DNA from: DATGLW01 sp035293965 | GTDB taxonomy: Bacteria; Actinomycetota; Acidimicrobiia; Acidimicrobiales; RAAP-2 | NCBI GenBank assembly: GCA_035293965.1 | Contig: DATGLW010000093.1 | Location: 1 to 41,140, forward strand | Length of the DNA: 41,140 nucleotides | Direction: 5' to 3' | Part shown: positions 14,108-21,873 of the stretch, in pieces | Layout: each line of letters opens with the position of its first letter | Numbering within the stretch: the first letter of the stretch is position 1 | Position numbers and translations under genes: made by a program | Notes under the pieces: generated by a model | Told to the model about the DNA's origin: nothing | The model's database searches: none | Seen by the model: only the letters and a program-made list of their open reading frames with translations

Positions 14108-14977
14108 ATGGTGGACATCGGCCGGTTGGGCGTGTGGACCTTCGCGCTGCGCTCGCTGTCGGGTGGCGAGCTGGCCGACGCGGTGGGCGTGCTGGAGGGA
14201 GCCGGCTACGGCGCGCTGTGGTTCCCGGGGGGGTCGCCGGCGGGGGCGGCCGCGCACGCCCGCGGCGTGCTCGGCTGCTCGAGCCGCCTCGCGGTGGCCA
14301 CCGGCATCGTGAGCATCTGGGCCGGCGATCCTCCGGAGATCGCCGCGGCAGCACGGGAGCTGGACCGTGAGCACCCGGGGCGCTTCCTGCTCGGCCTCGG
14401 GGCGAGCCATCCCGAGCTCGTCGACCGCGACGTGCCGGGCCGCTACGCCCATCCCGTCGACGCCGTGGCCCGGTTCCTCGACGCCCTCGACGCCGAGGAC
14501 CCCGGTGCCGACGCACGTGCGCGCGTGCTCGCGGCGCTCGGGCCGAGGATGCTCCGCCTCGCCGGGCAGCGGACCGCTGGCGCTCACCCGTACTTCGTGC
14601 CCGTCGAGCACACGGCCTTCGCTCGCGAGGTGCTCGGGCCCGGTGCCCTGCTGGCGCCCGAGCAGGCCGTCGTCCTCGAGCCGGACCCGACGCAGGCCCG
14701 CGCGGTGGCCCGCCAGCACATGCAGGTGTACCTCGGGCTGCGCAACTACACCGCCAACCTGCGCCGGTTCGGTTTCACCGACGACGACCTGGCCGCTGGG
14801 GGCAGCGACCGCCTGGTCGACGCCGTGGTCGCCTGGGGGCCGCTCGAGCGGGTCGCCGAGCGAGTGCGGTCGCACTTCGACGCGGGAGCGGACCACGTCT
14901 GCCTGCAGGTCCTGACGGCCACCCAGGGCGCGCTGCCCCTCGCCGAATGGCGAGAGCTGGCAGGGGCCCTCGCCTGA
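14108..14977 (+). CDS. Luciferase-like (LLM) F420/FMN-dependent oxidoreductase
   Basis: The 289-residue protein has the bacterial-luciferase TIM-barrel pattern: GRLGVWTFALRSL (strand 1), EGAGYGALWFPGG (strand 2), a CSSRLAVATGIVSIWAG strand near residues 55-75, and HPGRFLLGLGASHPELV near 90-110, the latter being the hallmark loop of F420-dependent members. The C-terminal part (RLVDAVVAWGPLERVAERV and GADHVCLQVL) matches the usual end of the family. Actinobacteria carry many such enzymes; the substrate cannot be inferred. A shortened barrel (usual length 300-350) is typical of one actinobacterial subgroup. A -10 box seven bases upstream supports this ATG. Confidence 0.85.
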   Translation: MVDIGRLGVWTFALRSLSGGELADAVGVLEGAGYGALWFPGGSPAGAAAHARGVLGCSSRLAVATGIVSIWAGDPPEIAAAARELDREHPGRFLLGLGASHPELVDRDVPGRYAHPVDAVARFLDALDAEDPGADARARVLAALGPRMLRLAGQRTAGAHPYFVPVEHTAFAREVLGPGALLAPEQAVVLEPDPTQARAVARQHMQVYLGLRNYTANLRRFGFTDDDLAAGGSDRLVDAVVAWGPLERVAERVRSHFDAGADHVCLQVLTATQGALPLAEWRELAGALA

Positions 14978-14990
14978 CACAGCGCTCCCG

Positions 14991-14996
14991 TAGGGT
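14991..14996 (+). promoter_or_regulatory. -10 box TAGGGT upstream of comM
   Basis: TAGGGT could start a transcript near 15003, leaving a leader of about 100 bases before comM. The leader holds a 9-codon frame (ATG 15025 to stop 15051) and a 6-bp hairpin (15068-15084) just before the start region. No -35 recognised. Confidence 0.35.
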
Positions 14997-15102
14997 GGGC
15001 GAGCTGCCTCGAGGCGTCGGCACCATGCCTGCCCTACCGACAGGCCACTGACCCTCCAATCGCCCGTGCGGGCCCTCTGCCCGCGTGCTCGTGGAGCGTC
15101 CT

Positions 15103-16686
15103 GTGATCGCTGTCGTCTCGTCTGCGACCGTCGTCGGTGCGGTGGGCCACCCGGTGTCGGTCGAGGTCCATGTCTCGAACGGCCTGCCGGGGTTCACGGT
15201 GGTCGGGCTGCCTGACGCCGCCGTCCGCGAGGCGCGCGACCGGGTTCGGGCGGCCATCCTGTCGAGCGGCCTGCCCTGGCCACTGCGCCGGGTGACCGTC
15301 AACCTCGCCCCCTCCGGCTTGCGCAAGGGAGGGGCCGGCCTCGACCTGCCGATCGCCGTGGGGCTTCTCCTTGCATCGGGCGCCCTGCCTACGCCCGTCG
15401 CCGGCAACGTGTCGTTCGTGGGGGAGCTCGGGCTCGACGGGTCCGTGCGCCACGTGCCAGCCGTGATCGCCCTGGCGGACGCGGCCACCGGCCGCCGCCT
15501 CGTCGTGCCCGAGCCCGACGCAGCCGAGGCGGCGGCCGTGTTCGGCGGCCCGGTGGCAGGGGTCGGCTCGCTGCGCCAGGTGGCCGATGTCCTTGCCGGA
15601 TCGGCGCCGTGGCCCACCTCGCGTGGGAAGCGCCCCGGCAGCGGCGCGTCCGCCAGGGGGCGCCGCGCCGGCCGTGGCACCGCCGGGGTGCCCGACCATC
15701 CCGGGGCGCCGGAAGTCGCCGAGGTCCCCGACCTCGCCGACGTGCGCGGCCAGCGGCTCGGTCGTCGGGCGCTCGAGGTCGCGGCGGCCGGGGGCCACCA
15801 CCTGCTGATGGTCGGCCCGCCGGGCTCGGGCAAGACGATGCTCGCGGCCCGTTTGCCGTCCCTGCTCCCCAGTCTGACCGCCGAGCAGGCCCTCGAGGTC
15901 AGCCGGGTCCACTCGGCAGCCGGCGTGCCTCTGCCGGGCGACGTCTTGATCCGGCGCCCGCCCCTGCGCGCCCCGCACCACGGCGCGTCCGCTGTCTCGC
16001 TCGTCGGCGGCGGCACGGCGTCGATGCGGCCCGGTGAGATCAGCCTGGCCAACCACGGCGTGCTCTTCCTCGACGAGATGGGTGAGTTCCCCGCCGCCGT
16101 GCTCGACGCGCTCCGCCAGCCGATGGAGGACGGAGTCGTGCGGGTCAGCAGGGCCCGCTCGACCGTCACCTTCCCGGCGAGGTTCCTCCTGGTGGGGGCC
16201 ATGAACCCCTGCCCGTGCGGGGACGGGATGCGGCCCGGGGCCTGCCGTTGCTCCGACACCCAGCGGTCCCGCTACCTCCGACGCCTGTCGGCACCGCTCC
16301 TCGACAGGTTCGACCTGGCGGTCCCCCTCCAGGTCCCCGAGGCCAGCGAGCTGCTGGCTCCAGCTGATGGGGAACCGAGTGCGGCGGTCGCCGGGCGGGT
16401 CGCGGCCGCCAGGGAGCTTGCCGCGGCACGAGGCGCCGAGTGCAATGCCTCGCTGTCGGCGGCCGCACTCGCCGACGCCGCACCGCTCAGCCCCGGGGCG
16501 CGCGCCCTGCTCGAGCGGCGGCTGAGAGCCGGCTCGCTCAGCGCCCGCGGGCTCGAGCGCGTCCGCCGGGTGGCCAGGACCGTCGCCGACCTCGACCGTT
16601 CGGTCCTCGTGACCGAGGCGCACGTTGCCGAGGCGCTCTCGCTGCGGGCAGGCCGCGAGGCGCTCCTTCCAGGCTGTGGGCTGTGA
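15103..16686 (+). CDS. comM: YifB/ComM family Mg-chelatase-like AAA+ ATPase
   Basis: The 527-residue protein has the three YifB/ComM parts: an N-terminal ChlI-like domain (SNGLPGFTVVGLPDAAVREA, then VTVNLAPSGLRKGGAGLDLP), the AAA+ core with Walker A GPPGSGKTM and Walker B VLFLDEMGEF, and the C-terminal Mg_chelatase_C helices. ComM is a hexameric helicase that promotes branch migration when incoming single-stranded DNA is integrated during natural transformation. The Cys-rich NPCPCGDGMRPGACRCS loop is typical. The GTG at 15103 is preferred over GTG 15085 because VIAVVSSATVVG aligns with the usual MLARVYSAAL start and GTGGAG lies six bases before it. The stop overlaps dprA (GTGA). Confidence 0.93.
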   Translation: MIAVVSSATVVGAVGHPVSVEVHVSNGLPGFTVVGLPDAAVREARDRVRAAILSSGLPWPLRRVTVNLAPSGLRKGGAGLDLPIAVGLLLASGALPTPVAGNVSFVGELGLDGSVRHVPAVIALADAATGRRLVVPEPDAAEAAAVFGGPVAGVGSLRQVADVLAGSAPWPTSRGKRPGSGASARGRRAGRGTAGVPDHPGAPEVAEVPDLADVRGQRLGRRALEVAAAGGHHLLMVGPPGSGKTMLAARLPSLLPSLTAEQALEVSRVHSAAGVPLPGDVLIRRPPLRAPHHGASAVSLVGGGTASMRPGEISLANHGVLFLDEMGEFPAAVLDALRQPMEDGVVRVSRARSTVTFPARFLLVGAMNPCPCGDGMRPGACRCSDTQRSRYLRRLSAPLLDRFDLAVPLQVPEASELLAPADGEPSAAVAGRVAAARELAAARGAECNASLSAAALADAAPLSPGARALLERRLRAGSLSARGLERVRRVARTVADLDRSVLVTEAHVAEALSLRAGREALLPGCGL

Positions 16687-17915
16687 CCGGCGTGGCCCCG
16701 TCGCTGCCTGAGCCTGCCTTCGCCGCTGCGCTCGCCGCGCTGCCGAAGATGGGGCCGGCGCACCTGCGCCGGTTGCTGCAAGGCGGCACCCCCTCCGAAG
16801 CGTGGGCCCACGTCCGCCGTGGCCATCCGCTCGACGAGGACGGTCGTTGGCGCCGGGCATCCGAGGCCGTCGACCCGACAGAGCTGTGGTCGGCACATCG
16901 GCGGCTCGGCATCGGGGTGCACCTACGGGGCGAGCCGCCATACCCCGCCGCGCTCGCCCGCGACGACGAGGCACCGGCGGTCCTCTTCAGCCTGGGCGAT
17001 CCCGACGTGGTCGACCGCTTCCCGCGAGTCGGCATCGTCGGCACCCGGAGTGCCACCCGCTACGGCCTGGGCGTGGCGGTCCAGCTTGGCTCCGAGCTCG
17101 CTGCGGCCGGGGTCGCCGTGGTGTCGGGCCTGGCCCTCGGCGTGGACGGAGCGGCGCACGAAGGGGCCTGCGCAGCGTTCGAGGAGAACGGCGCCCCGCC
17201 GGTCGCGGTGGTAGCCGGCGGCCTCGACCGCCCCTACCCGGCTCGCAACGCCCGGCTGTGGGCTCGGGTGGCCGCCGCCGGCGTGGTCCTCTCGGAGTCC
17301 ACAGCCGGCACCCGGCCCGAGCAGTGGCGCTTTCCCCTCCGCAACCGGATCATGGCCGCGCTGTCGGAGGTCCTCGTCGTGGTCGAATGCCACGAGCGAG
17401 GTGGCTCGTTGCACACGGTGCATGCCGCGGAGCGCCGGGGCATCGCCGTCGGAGCGGTGCCGGGGTCGGTGCGCAGCCCCGCCTCGTCGGGGACGAACGG
17501 CCTCGTGGCAACCGGCTGCTTCCCGGTGCGCGACACGACCGACGTGCTGGTGGCCCTCGGCTTGGCTCGGGCCGGCCGGGGCATTCGCCGGCGGGCAGGT
17601 GTCAGGCGTCGCGGGTCTCCTCGTCGTGACGATGCCGGGGGCGGTCCGATCGCGCCCGGCGCACGTGGTGTCGTGGCGCCTACGCACAGAGGGGATCTCG
17701 CGTCAAGTGATGTCCCCCCGGCCGGCAAGGGCGGCTCAGGCGATGCCCAGGGCCCGGTGGCCTCCGTGCTGGCTGCCCTCGGCTACGAGCCGTGCCCGAT
17801 CGAGGCGCTCCTCGGGGCGACCGGCCTGTCCCTGTCGGAAGCCAGCGCAGTGCTGGAGGAGCTCGCAGCCGCCGGCGTCGTCCGGGGCCGGGCAGGGTGG
17901 TGGGAGCGTGCCTGA
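16683..17915 (+). CDS. dprA: DNA-processing protein DprA
   Basis: The 410-residue protein has an N-terminal helix-hairpin-like region (LAALPKMGPAHLRRLL), then the DprA Rossmann domain with GIVGTRSATRYG, SGLALGVDGAAHEGA, GGLDRPYPARNARL and FPLRNRIMAALSEVLVVVE. After a Pro/Gly-rich linker (about residues 300-360) comes a winged-helix domain (VASVLAALGYEPCPIEALL). DprA binds incoming single-stranded DNA and loads RecA. It overlaps comM by four bases (GTGA), so the two are one translational unit. Together they imply a route for recombining single-stranded DNA; transport genes for competence are not in the window. The linker is longer and less conserved than usual. Confidence 0.93.
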   Translation: MTGVAPSLPEPAFAAALAALPKMGPAHLRRLLQGGTPSEAWAHVRRGHPLDEDGRWRRASEAVDPTELWSAHRRLGIGVHLRGEPPYPAALARDDEAPAVLFSLGDPDVVDRFPRVGIVGTRSATRYGLGVAVQLGSELAAAGVAVVSGLALGVDGAAHEGACAAFEENGAPPVAVVAGGLDRPYPARNARLWARVAAAGVVLSESTAGTRPEQWRFPLRNRIMAALSEVLVVVECHERGGSLHTVHAAERRGIAVGAVPGSVRSPASSGTNGLVATGCFPVRDTTDVLVALGLARAGRGIRRRAGVRRRGSPRRDDAGGGPIAPGARGVVAPTHRGDLASSDVPPAGKGGSGDAQGPVASVLAALGYEPCPIEALLGATGLSLSEASAVLEELAAAGVVRGRAGWWERA

Positions 17916-17954
17916 GCGTCCGGTGGGAATCCGGTGGTGCGACGCCGCCCAGGC

Positions 17955-17960
17955 TACGGT
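17955..17960 (+). promoter_or_regulatory. -10 box TACGGT, near-leaderless
   Basis: TACGGT ends nine bases before GTG 17970 and lies inside the longer reading frame that would start at 17934, which argues for the shorter start. Confidence 0.45.
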
Positions 17961-17969
17961 GAACCGATC

Positions 17970-18938
17970 GTGGCCGCATTCCCCTTGCTCGGGCTCGAGC
18001 TGCCGGCCCCCTCCCGTCTCGAGGCACGACCCGGCCGTGCTGCTGATCGGATCACCGGGTGGTCGCATGCGGTGGCGGCAGCGGAGCGCAGCGGGTTCGA
18101 CGCCGTCTGGCTCACCGGCGCGCCCCGACCGGCCGCGACCGCCGACCCGTGCACCTTGGCCGGCGGGCTGGCTGCGGACACCTCCACCATCGTCCTCGGC
18201 GTGGTGGCGACCGTGCCGGGCGGGCGTCATCCGGCCATCCTCGCCCGCGACCTGGCCGCACTCGACCTGGTGTCCGGTGGCCGGGCCGCGGTCGCCCTTG
18301 CGGTGCGCGACCGGACGCCAGCCGCAGGTCTCGTCGCGGGTGCGGGCTTGCCGGCACCCGGCGCCGCACCCGCCGCACGCGGGGCACGGCGCCGGCTCGC
18401 CGCGGAGGCAGACGGGCTCGCGCTGCTGGGCCAGGCGGCGGCAATCGTCACGGCGCTGCTCGCCGGCTCCGTGCCGCCGGCGCCGTCGAGCGGCGCTCGC
18501 TTCCCTTGGCCGGGTGCCGCCTTGCGCCCTGCACCGCGGCAACCGGCAGGACCGCCCGTCGTGGCGTTCCTCGGCGCTGGTGCCCTCGCCGAGGCTGGTG
18601 CCCTCGCCGAGGCTGGTCCACTCGCCGAGGCTGGTCCGGCCCTCGAGGCCGTGGTCCGTCACGTGGGCGCGGTGAGCCTCGAGGGTGCCCCCGCTGACGT
18701 CGCGATGGCCGGCGAGCGGTTCCGCCGCCTGCATCCCGTGGGGCCGGGCACCTCGGTGCCGTTGCTGTGGCGAGGCGCGCTGCCGGGCTCTGCCGAGGAG
18801 GCAACGAGCCTGCTGGCGGGCTTGGCCGCCGCCGGTCTCGCCGGCGTGGTCTGTCGCCTGCCGATGGAGGCGGTGCCTCGCCCCGATGCGGTGCGGCGGG
18901 CCGGCGCCATGGTGCGGGCGGCCTTCGGGGGTGCGTGA
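17970..18938 (+). CDS. Divergent luciferase-like oxidoreductase homologue
   Basis: The 322-residue product shows the early part of a luciferase-like barrel: FPLLGLELPAP, then AAAERSGFDAVWLTG, TSTIVLGVVATVPGGRHPAILARD and AALDLVSGGRAAVALAV. These correspond to strands 1-4 of the F420/FMN family. The middle is eroded: the usual GRG-phosphate loop and substrate pocket are hard to find, and an Ala/Glu-rich stretch encoded by four 18-base tandem repeats (GALAEAGALAEAGPLAEAG) interrupts it. The C-terminal strands return (GLAGVVCRLPMEAVP). Cofactor binding is therefore doubtful, though the frame is intact and the codon use normal. GTG 17934 is an alternative start. Confidence 0.65.
   Translation: MAAFPLLGLELPAPSRLEARPGRAADRITGWSHAVAAAERSGFDAVWLTGAPRPAATADPCTLAGGLAADTSTIVLGVVATVPGGRHPAILARDLAALDLVSGGRAAVALAVRDRTPAAGLVAGAGLPAPGAAPAARGARRRLAAEADGLALLGQAAAIVTALLAGSVPPAPSSGARFPWPGAALRPAPRQPAGPPVVAFLGAGALAEAGALAEAGPLAEAGPALEAVVRHVGAVSLEGAPADVAMAGERFRRLHPVGPGTSVPLLWRGALPGSAEEATSLLAGLAAAGLAGVVCRLPMEAVPRPDAVRRAGAMVRAAFGGA
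18576..18647 (+). repeat. 18-base tandem repeat inside the LLM-like gene
   Basis: Four consecutive 18-base units begin GCTGGT: two identical copies (18576-18593, 18594-18611), a third with two changes (18612-18629) and a more diverged fourth (18630-18647). They keep the frame and add six residues each. Confidence 0.85.
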
Positions 18939-18980
18939 CGAGCAGACGCTGGCGCGTGGGGCGCCGGCAGGTCCAACGGG

Positions 18981-18986
18981 TACGGT
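18981..18986 (+). promoter_or_regulatory. -10 box TACGGT, leaderless arrangement
   Basis: TACGGT ends six bases before the GTG at 18993; no Shine-Dalgarno. Confidence 0.5.
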
Positions 18987-18992
18987 CGGGTC

Positions 18993-19970
18993 GTGCTGGT
19001 CGGCGCGCACGTGCGGGCAGGCGCCGACCTGCTGGGAGCGCTGTCGAGGGGTGAGCTGATCGGCGCCGACGTGGTGCAGGTCTTCACCGCCAGCCCGCGA
19101 GCGTGGCGTGCCACCCGGTACTCGCCTGCGGTCCTGGCCGCCTACCGACAGGCCCAGGCGGCGCACCCGCGCGTGCAGGCGACCTTCTGCCATGCCAGCT
19201 ACCTCGTCAACCTGGCCACGGACGACCCCGACCTGCTGGCTCGCTCCCGTGCCAGCCTGACGGCCAATCTCGCCATCGCCCGGGCGATGGGCTCCTCGGG
19301 AGTCGTGCTGCACGTGGGCAGCCACAAGGGGGCCGGGCTGGCGGCATGCCTTCCCCGCATCGTCGACGCCCTCGCCGAGGCGCTGGCCACCGCCGTGCCA
19401 CCCGAGCCGGGCTCCTCGTCGTGCCCCGTGCTGCTCGAGAACGCGGCCGGCGCCGGGGGAACCGTGGGCCGGACCTTCGAGGAGCTCGCCCAGATCCTCG
19501 CCGCCGCCCCGGCCGGCGCGGACCTCGGCGTGTGCCTCGACACCCAGCACCTGTGGGCGTCGGGCATCGGCTTTGCCACGCCGGAGGAGGCGGACCGCCT
19601 GGTCGAGCGCTTCGACAAAGTGGTCGGGCTCGATCGGCTCTGCTGCCTGCACCTGAACGACTCGAAGGTTCCCTTCGGGGCGGGCCGCGACCGTCACGAG
19701 AACGTGGGGGCAGGCACGATCGGCGAGGCCGCCCTCGGCGCGCTCCTCGGCCACCCTGCGCTGGCAGGCCTGCCCGTCATCCTCGAGGTGCCTGGTGCTG
19801 GAGCCGGGCCGCGCGCCGAGGACGTCGCCGCGGCGCGCCGGGTGATCGCCAACGGGGCGGCGGCGCGCGCCAGGTCGCGGGGAGCGGTGCAAGGCGGCCG
19901 GCCGCCCCGTCGTTTGCACCCGGCCAGCGCCACGTCCCATGCTGGGCCGGCGGAGAAGGAGAGAACGTGA
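18993..19970 (+). CDS. nfo: Deoxyribonuclease IV (AP endonuclease, Nfo family)
   Basis: The 325-residue TIM-barrel enzyme incises DNA 5' to abasic sites (EC 3.1.21.2) in base-excision repair. The zinc ligands of the family are all visible: His in FCHASYLVNLA, His in VVLHVGSHKG, Glu in VLLENAAG, Asp and His in CLDTQHLWASG, HLNDSKVPFGAGRDRHENVG with its DRHENxG signature, and Glu in VILEVPG. The N-terminus starts directly with VGAHVRAGAD. The last 45 residues (Arg/Ala/Gly-rich) extend past the fold. A -10 box six bases upstream supports the GTG start. The stop overlaps fumC (GTGA), so the two genes are co-transcribed and perhaps translationally coupled, an unusual pairing of DNA repair and TCA cycle. 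Confidence 0.92.
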   Translation: MLVGAHVRAGADLLGALSRGELIGADVVQVFTASPRAWRATRYSPAVLAAYRQAQAAHPRVQATFCHASYLVNLATDDPDLLARSRASLTANLAIARAMGSSGVVLHVGSHKGAGLAACLPRIVDALAEALATAVPPEPGSSSCPVLLENAAGAGGTVGRTFEELAQILAAAPAGADLGVCLDTQHLWASGIGFATPEEADRLVERFDKVVGLDRLCCLHLNDSKVPFGAGRDRHENVGAGTIGEAALGALLGHPALAGLPVILEVPGAGAGPRAEDVAAARRVIANGAAARARSRGAVQGGRPPRRLHPASATSHAGPAEKERT

Positions 19971-21355
19971 GCAGCACCCGCATCGAGACCGACAGCATGG
20001 GGGAGGTCGAGGTTCCGGCCGACCGGTACTGGGGAGCCCAGACGGCCCGGTCGCTCCACCATTTCGACATCGGTGACGACACGATGCCGGTCCCCCTCAT
20101 CCGCGCCATCGGCGTGCTGAAGGAGGCCTCGGCCAGGGTCAACGAGGCGCTCGGCAAGCTCGACGCGCACCGGGCGGAGCTCATCGCCACCGCCGCCCGG
20201 GAGGTGGCCGAGGGAAAGTGGGACGACCAGTTCCCGCTCCGCATCTGGCAGACGGGCAGCGGGACCCAGACCAACATGAACGCCAACGAGGTCATCGCCA
20301 ACCGTGCCATCGAGCTCGACGGGGGCGTGCTGGGGTCCAAGTCGCCGGTGCACCCCAACGACCACGTCAACATGTCGCAATCGTCGAACGACACCTTCCC
20401 GACGGCCATGCACATCGCCGCCGTCACCGAGGTGTCCGAGCGCCTCCTTCCCGAGCTCGGCGCCCTGCGCGACGCGCTGGCAGCCAAGGCGCAGGCGTTC
20501 GCCGGGATCACCAAGATCGGCCGGACGCACCTGATGGACGCGGTGCCCCTCACGCTCGGCCAGGAATTCTCCGGCTACGTCGCCCAGCTGGACGCAGCGA
20601 TCGGTGGCGTGCGGGCCAGCCTGAGGGGCCTCTACGAGCTGGCCGCCGGCGGCACCGCAGTGGGGACAGGGCTCAATACGCACCCGGAGTTCGGCGAGCG
20701 CGTGGCAGCGGCCATCGCCGAGCTGACCGGCCACCCCTTCGTGTCGGCGCCCAACAAGTTCGCCGCCCTCGCCGCCCACGACGCGCTCGTTGCCGCCAGC
20801 GGAGCCCTGCGGACGGCGGCCGTGTCGCTGGTCAAGATCGCCGACGACATCCGCTGGCTCGGCTCGGGCCCCCGCAGCGGCCTCGGGGAGCTGGTGCTGC
20901 CGGCCAACGAGCCGGGCTCGTCCATCATGCCGGGCAAGGTGAACCCCACCCAGTGCGAGGCCATGATCATGGTGGGGATCCAGGTGATGGGCAACGACAC
21001 CGCGATCGCCATCGCCGGGTCGCGCGGCAACCTCGAGCTCAACGTCTGCAAACCGGTCATCATCTACAACTTCTTGCACTCGGTGCGGCTCCTTGCCGAC
21101 GCCTGCCGCACCTTCCGGATGTTCTGTGTCGAAGGGTTGGAGCCCGACACCGAGCGCATTGGCCGCCACCTGCAGGATTCCCTCATGCTGGTGACCGCCC
21201 TCAACCCCCTCATCGGCTACGACAGGGCGGCCGAGGTGGCGAAGAAGGCGCATCGCGAACGCATCACCTTGCGCGAGGCGGCGGTTGGGCTCGGGTACCT
21301 CACGGGCGCGCAGTTCGACGAGGCGGTACGCCCTGAGGAGATGACCCACCCGTGA
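19967..21355 (+). CDS. fumC: Fumarate hydratase, class II
   Basis: The 462-residue enzyme interconverts fumarate and malate in the TCA cycle (EC 4.2.1.2) and belongs to the fumarase/aspartase superfamily. Signature blocks are RYWGAQTARSLHHF, WQTGSGTQTNMNANEVI, NDHVNMSQSSNDTFPTAMH, IGRTHLMDAVPLTLGQEFSG and the superfamily signature GSSIMPGKVNPTQCEA. Length is normal. It is the oxygen-stable, metal-free type. The GTG at 19967 is preceded by AAGGAGAG and overlaps the nfo stop. A small pterin dehydratase gene follows. Confidence 0.96.
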   Translation: MSSTRIETDSMGEVEVPADRYWGAQTARSLHHFDIGDDTMPVPLIRAIGVLKEASARVNEALGKLDAHRAELIATAAREVAEGKWDDQFPLRIWQTGSGTQTNMNANEVIANRAIELDGGVLGSKSPVHPNDHVNMSQSSNDTFPTAMHIAAVTEVSERLLPELGALRDALAAKAQAFAGITKIGRTHLMDAVPLTLGQEFSGYVAQLDAAIGGVRASLRGLYELAAGGTAVGTGLNTHPEFGERVAAAIAELTGHPFVSAPNKFAALAAHDALVAASGALRTAAVSLVKIADDIRWLGSGPRSGLGELVLPANEPGSSIMPGKVNPTQCEAMIMVGIQVMGNDTAIAIAGSRGNLELNVCKPVIIYNFLHSVRLLADACRTFRMFCVEGLEPDTERIGRHLQDSLMLVTALNPLIGYDRAAEVAKKAHRERITLREAAVGLGYLTGAQFDEAVRPEEMTHP

Positions 21356-21386
21356 CGGTTGGCCGGTGCCTTCACAGGGGTTCGGC

Positions 21387-21683
21387 GTGCCCGAGGTGCT
21401 GAGCGAGGCCGACGTCGACGCGGCACTCGCGGCGCGAAGCCTCGACTGGGAGCGACAGGGCGGCCAGCTCGTGAAGGTGGTGCGCCGTCGGGACTTCGCC
21501 GGGGCGCTGGCCTTCGTCAACGCCATCGGCGTGGTGGCCGAGGCGGCGAACCATCATCCCGACATCGACATCCGCTGGGACACGGTCACCTTGTACCTGT
21601 CCACCCACTCGGCAGGCGGCATCACGGCTGCCGACCTCGACCTCGCGGCTGCCATCGACCGGCTTGGGGGCTCCGACACCTGA
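21387..21683 (+). CDS. 4a-hydroxytetrahydrobiopterin dehydratase (pterin carbinolamine dehydratase)
   Basis: The 98-residue protein carries the PCD signature: HHPDIDIRWDTVTLYLSTHS followed by GGITAADLDLAAAID, with the HHP and TH residues that form the pterin site. The enzyme dehydrates 4a-hydroxytetrahydropterin so it can be recycled (EC 4.2.1.96). No aromatic amino acid hydroxylase lies in this window, so its partner is elsewhere or it works in another pterin or moonlighting role. GTG 21387 is chosen because CAGGGG ends six bases before it and the length (98) fits the family; a GTG at 21366 would add seven residues. It probably ends the nfo-fumC transcript. Confidence 0.9.
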   Translation: MPEVLSEADVDAALAARSLDWERQGGQLVKVVRRRDFAGALAFVNAIGVVAEAANHHPDIDIRWDTVTLYLSTHSAGGITAADLDLAAAIDRLGGSDT

Positions 21684-21743
21684 GGCGCCCAGGGCCGGCG
21701 GGCTCCCGGGCCTCGCGGCCTGCTTGCGCGCGCTGCGAACGCC

Positions 21744-21873
21744 AACCCCGGCCTCAGGCCACCGGCAGGTCACCGGCGCGGCCGCCAAGCCCGGCGTCAG
21801 GCCACCGGCGCGGCCGCCAAGCCCGGCCTCAGGCCACCGGCGCGGCCGCCAAGCCCGGCCTCAGGCCACCGGC
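21744..21873 (+). repeat. 32-base tandem repeats duplicating the 3' end of pspAB
   Basis: Units at 21744-21786 (43 bases, with an 11-base insertion), 21787-21818, 21819-21850 and a partial copy 21851-21873. Each contains TCAGGCCACCGGC, the complement of the last codons and stop of the minus-strand gene ending at 21861. Only the last unit is coding; the others are non-coding copies beyond the stop. Confidence 0.85.

Noticed and set aside
21744..21873. Possible CRISPR array
   Set aside because: The 32-base units are directly adjacent with no unique spacers, and no cas genes are present despite the RecB/Cas4-like nuclease at 29 kb.
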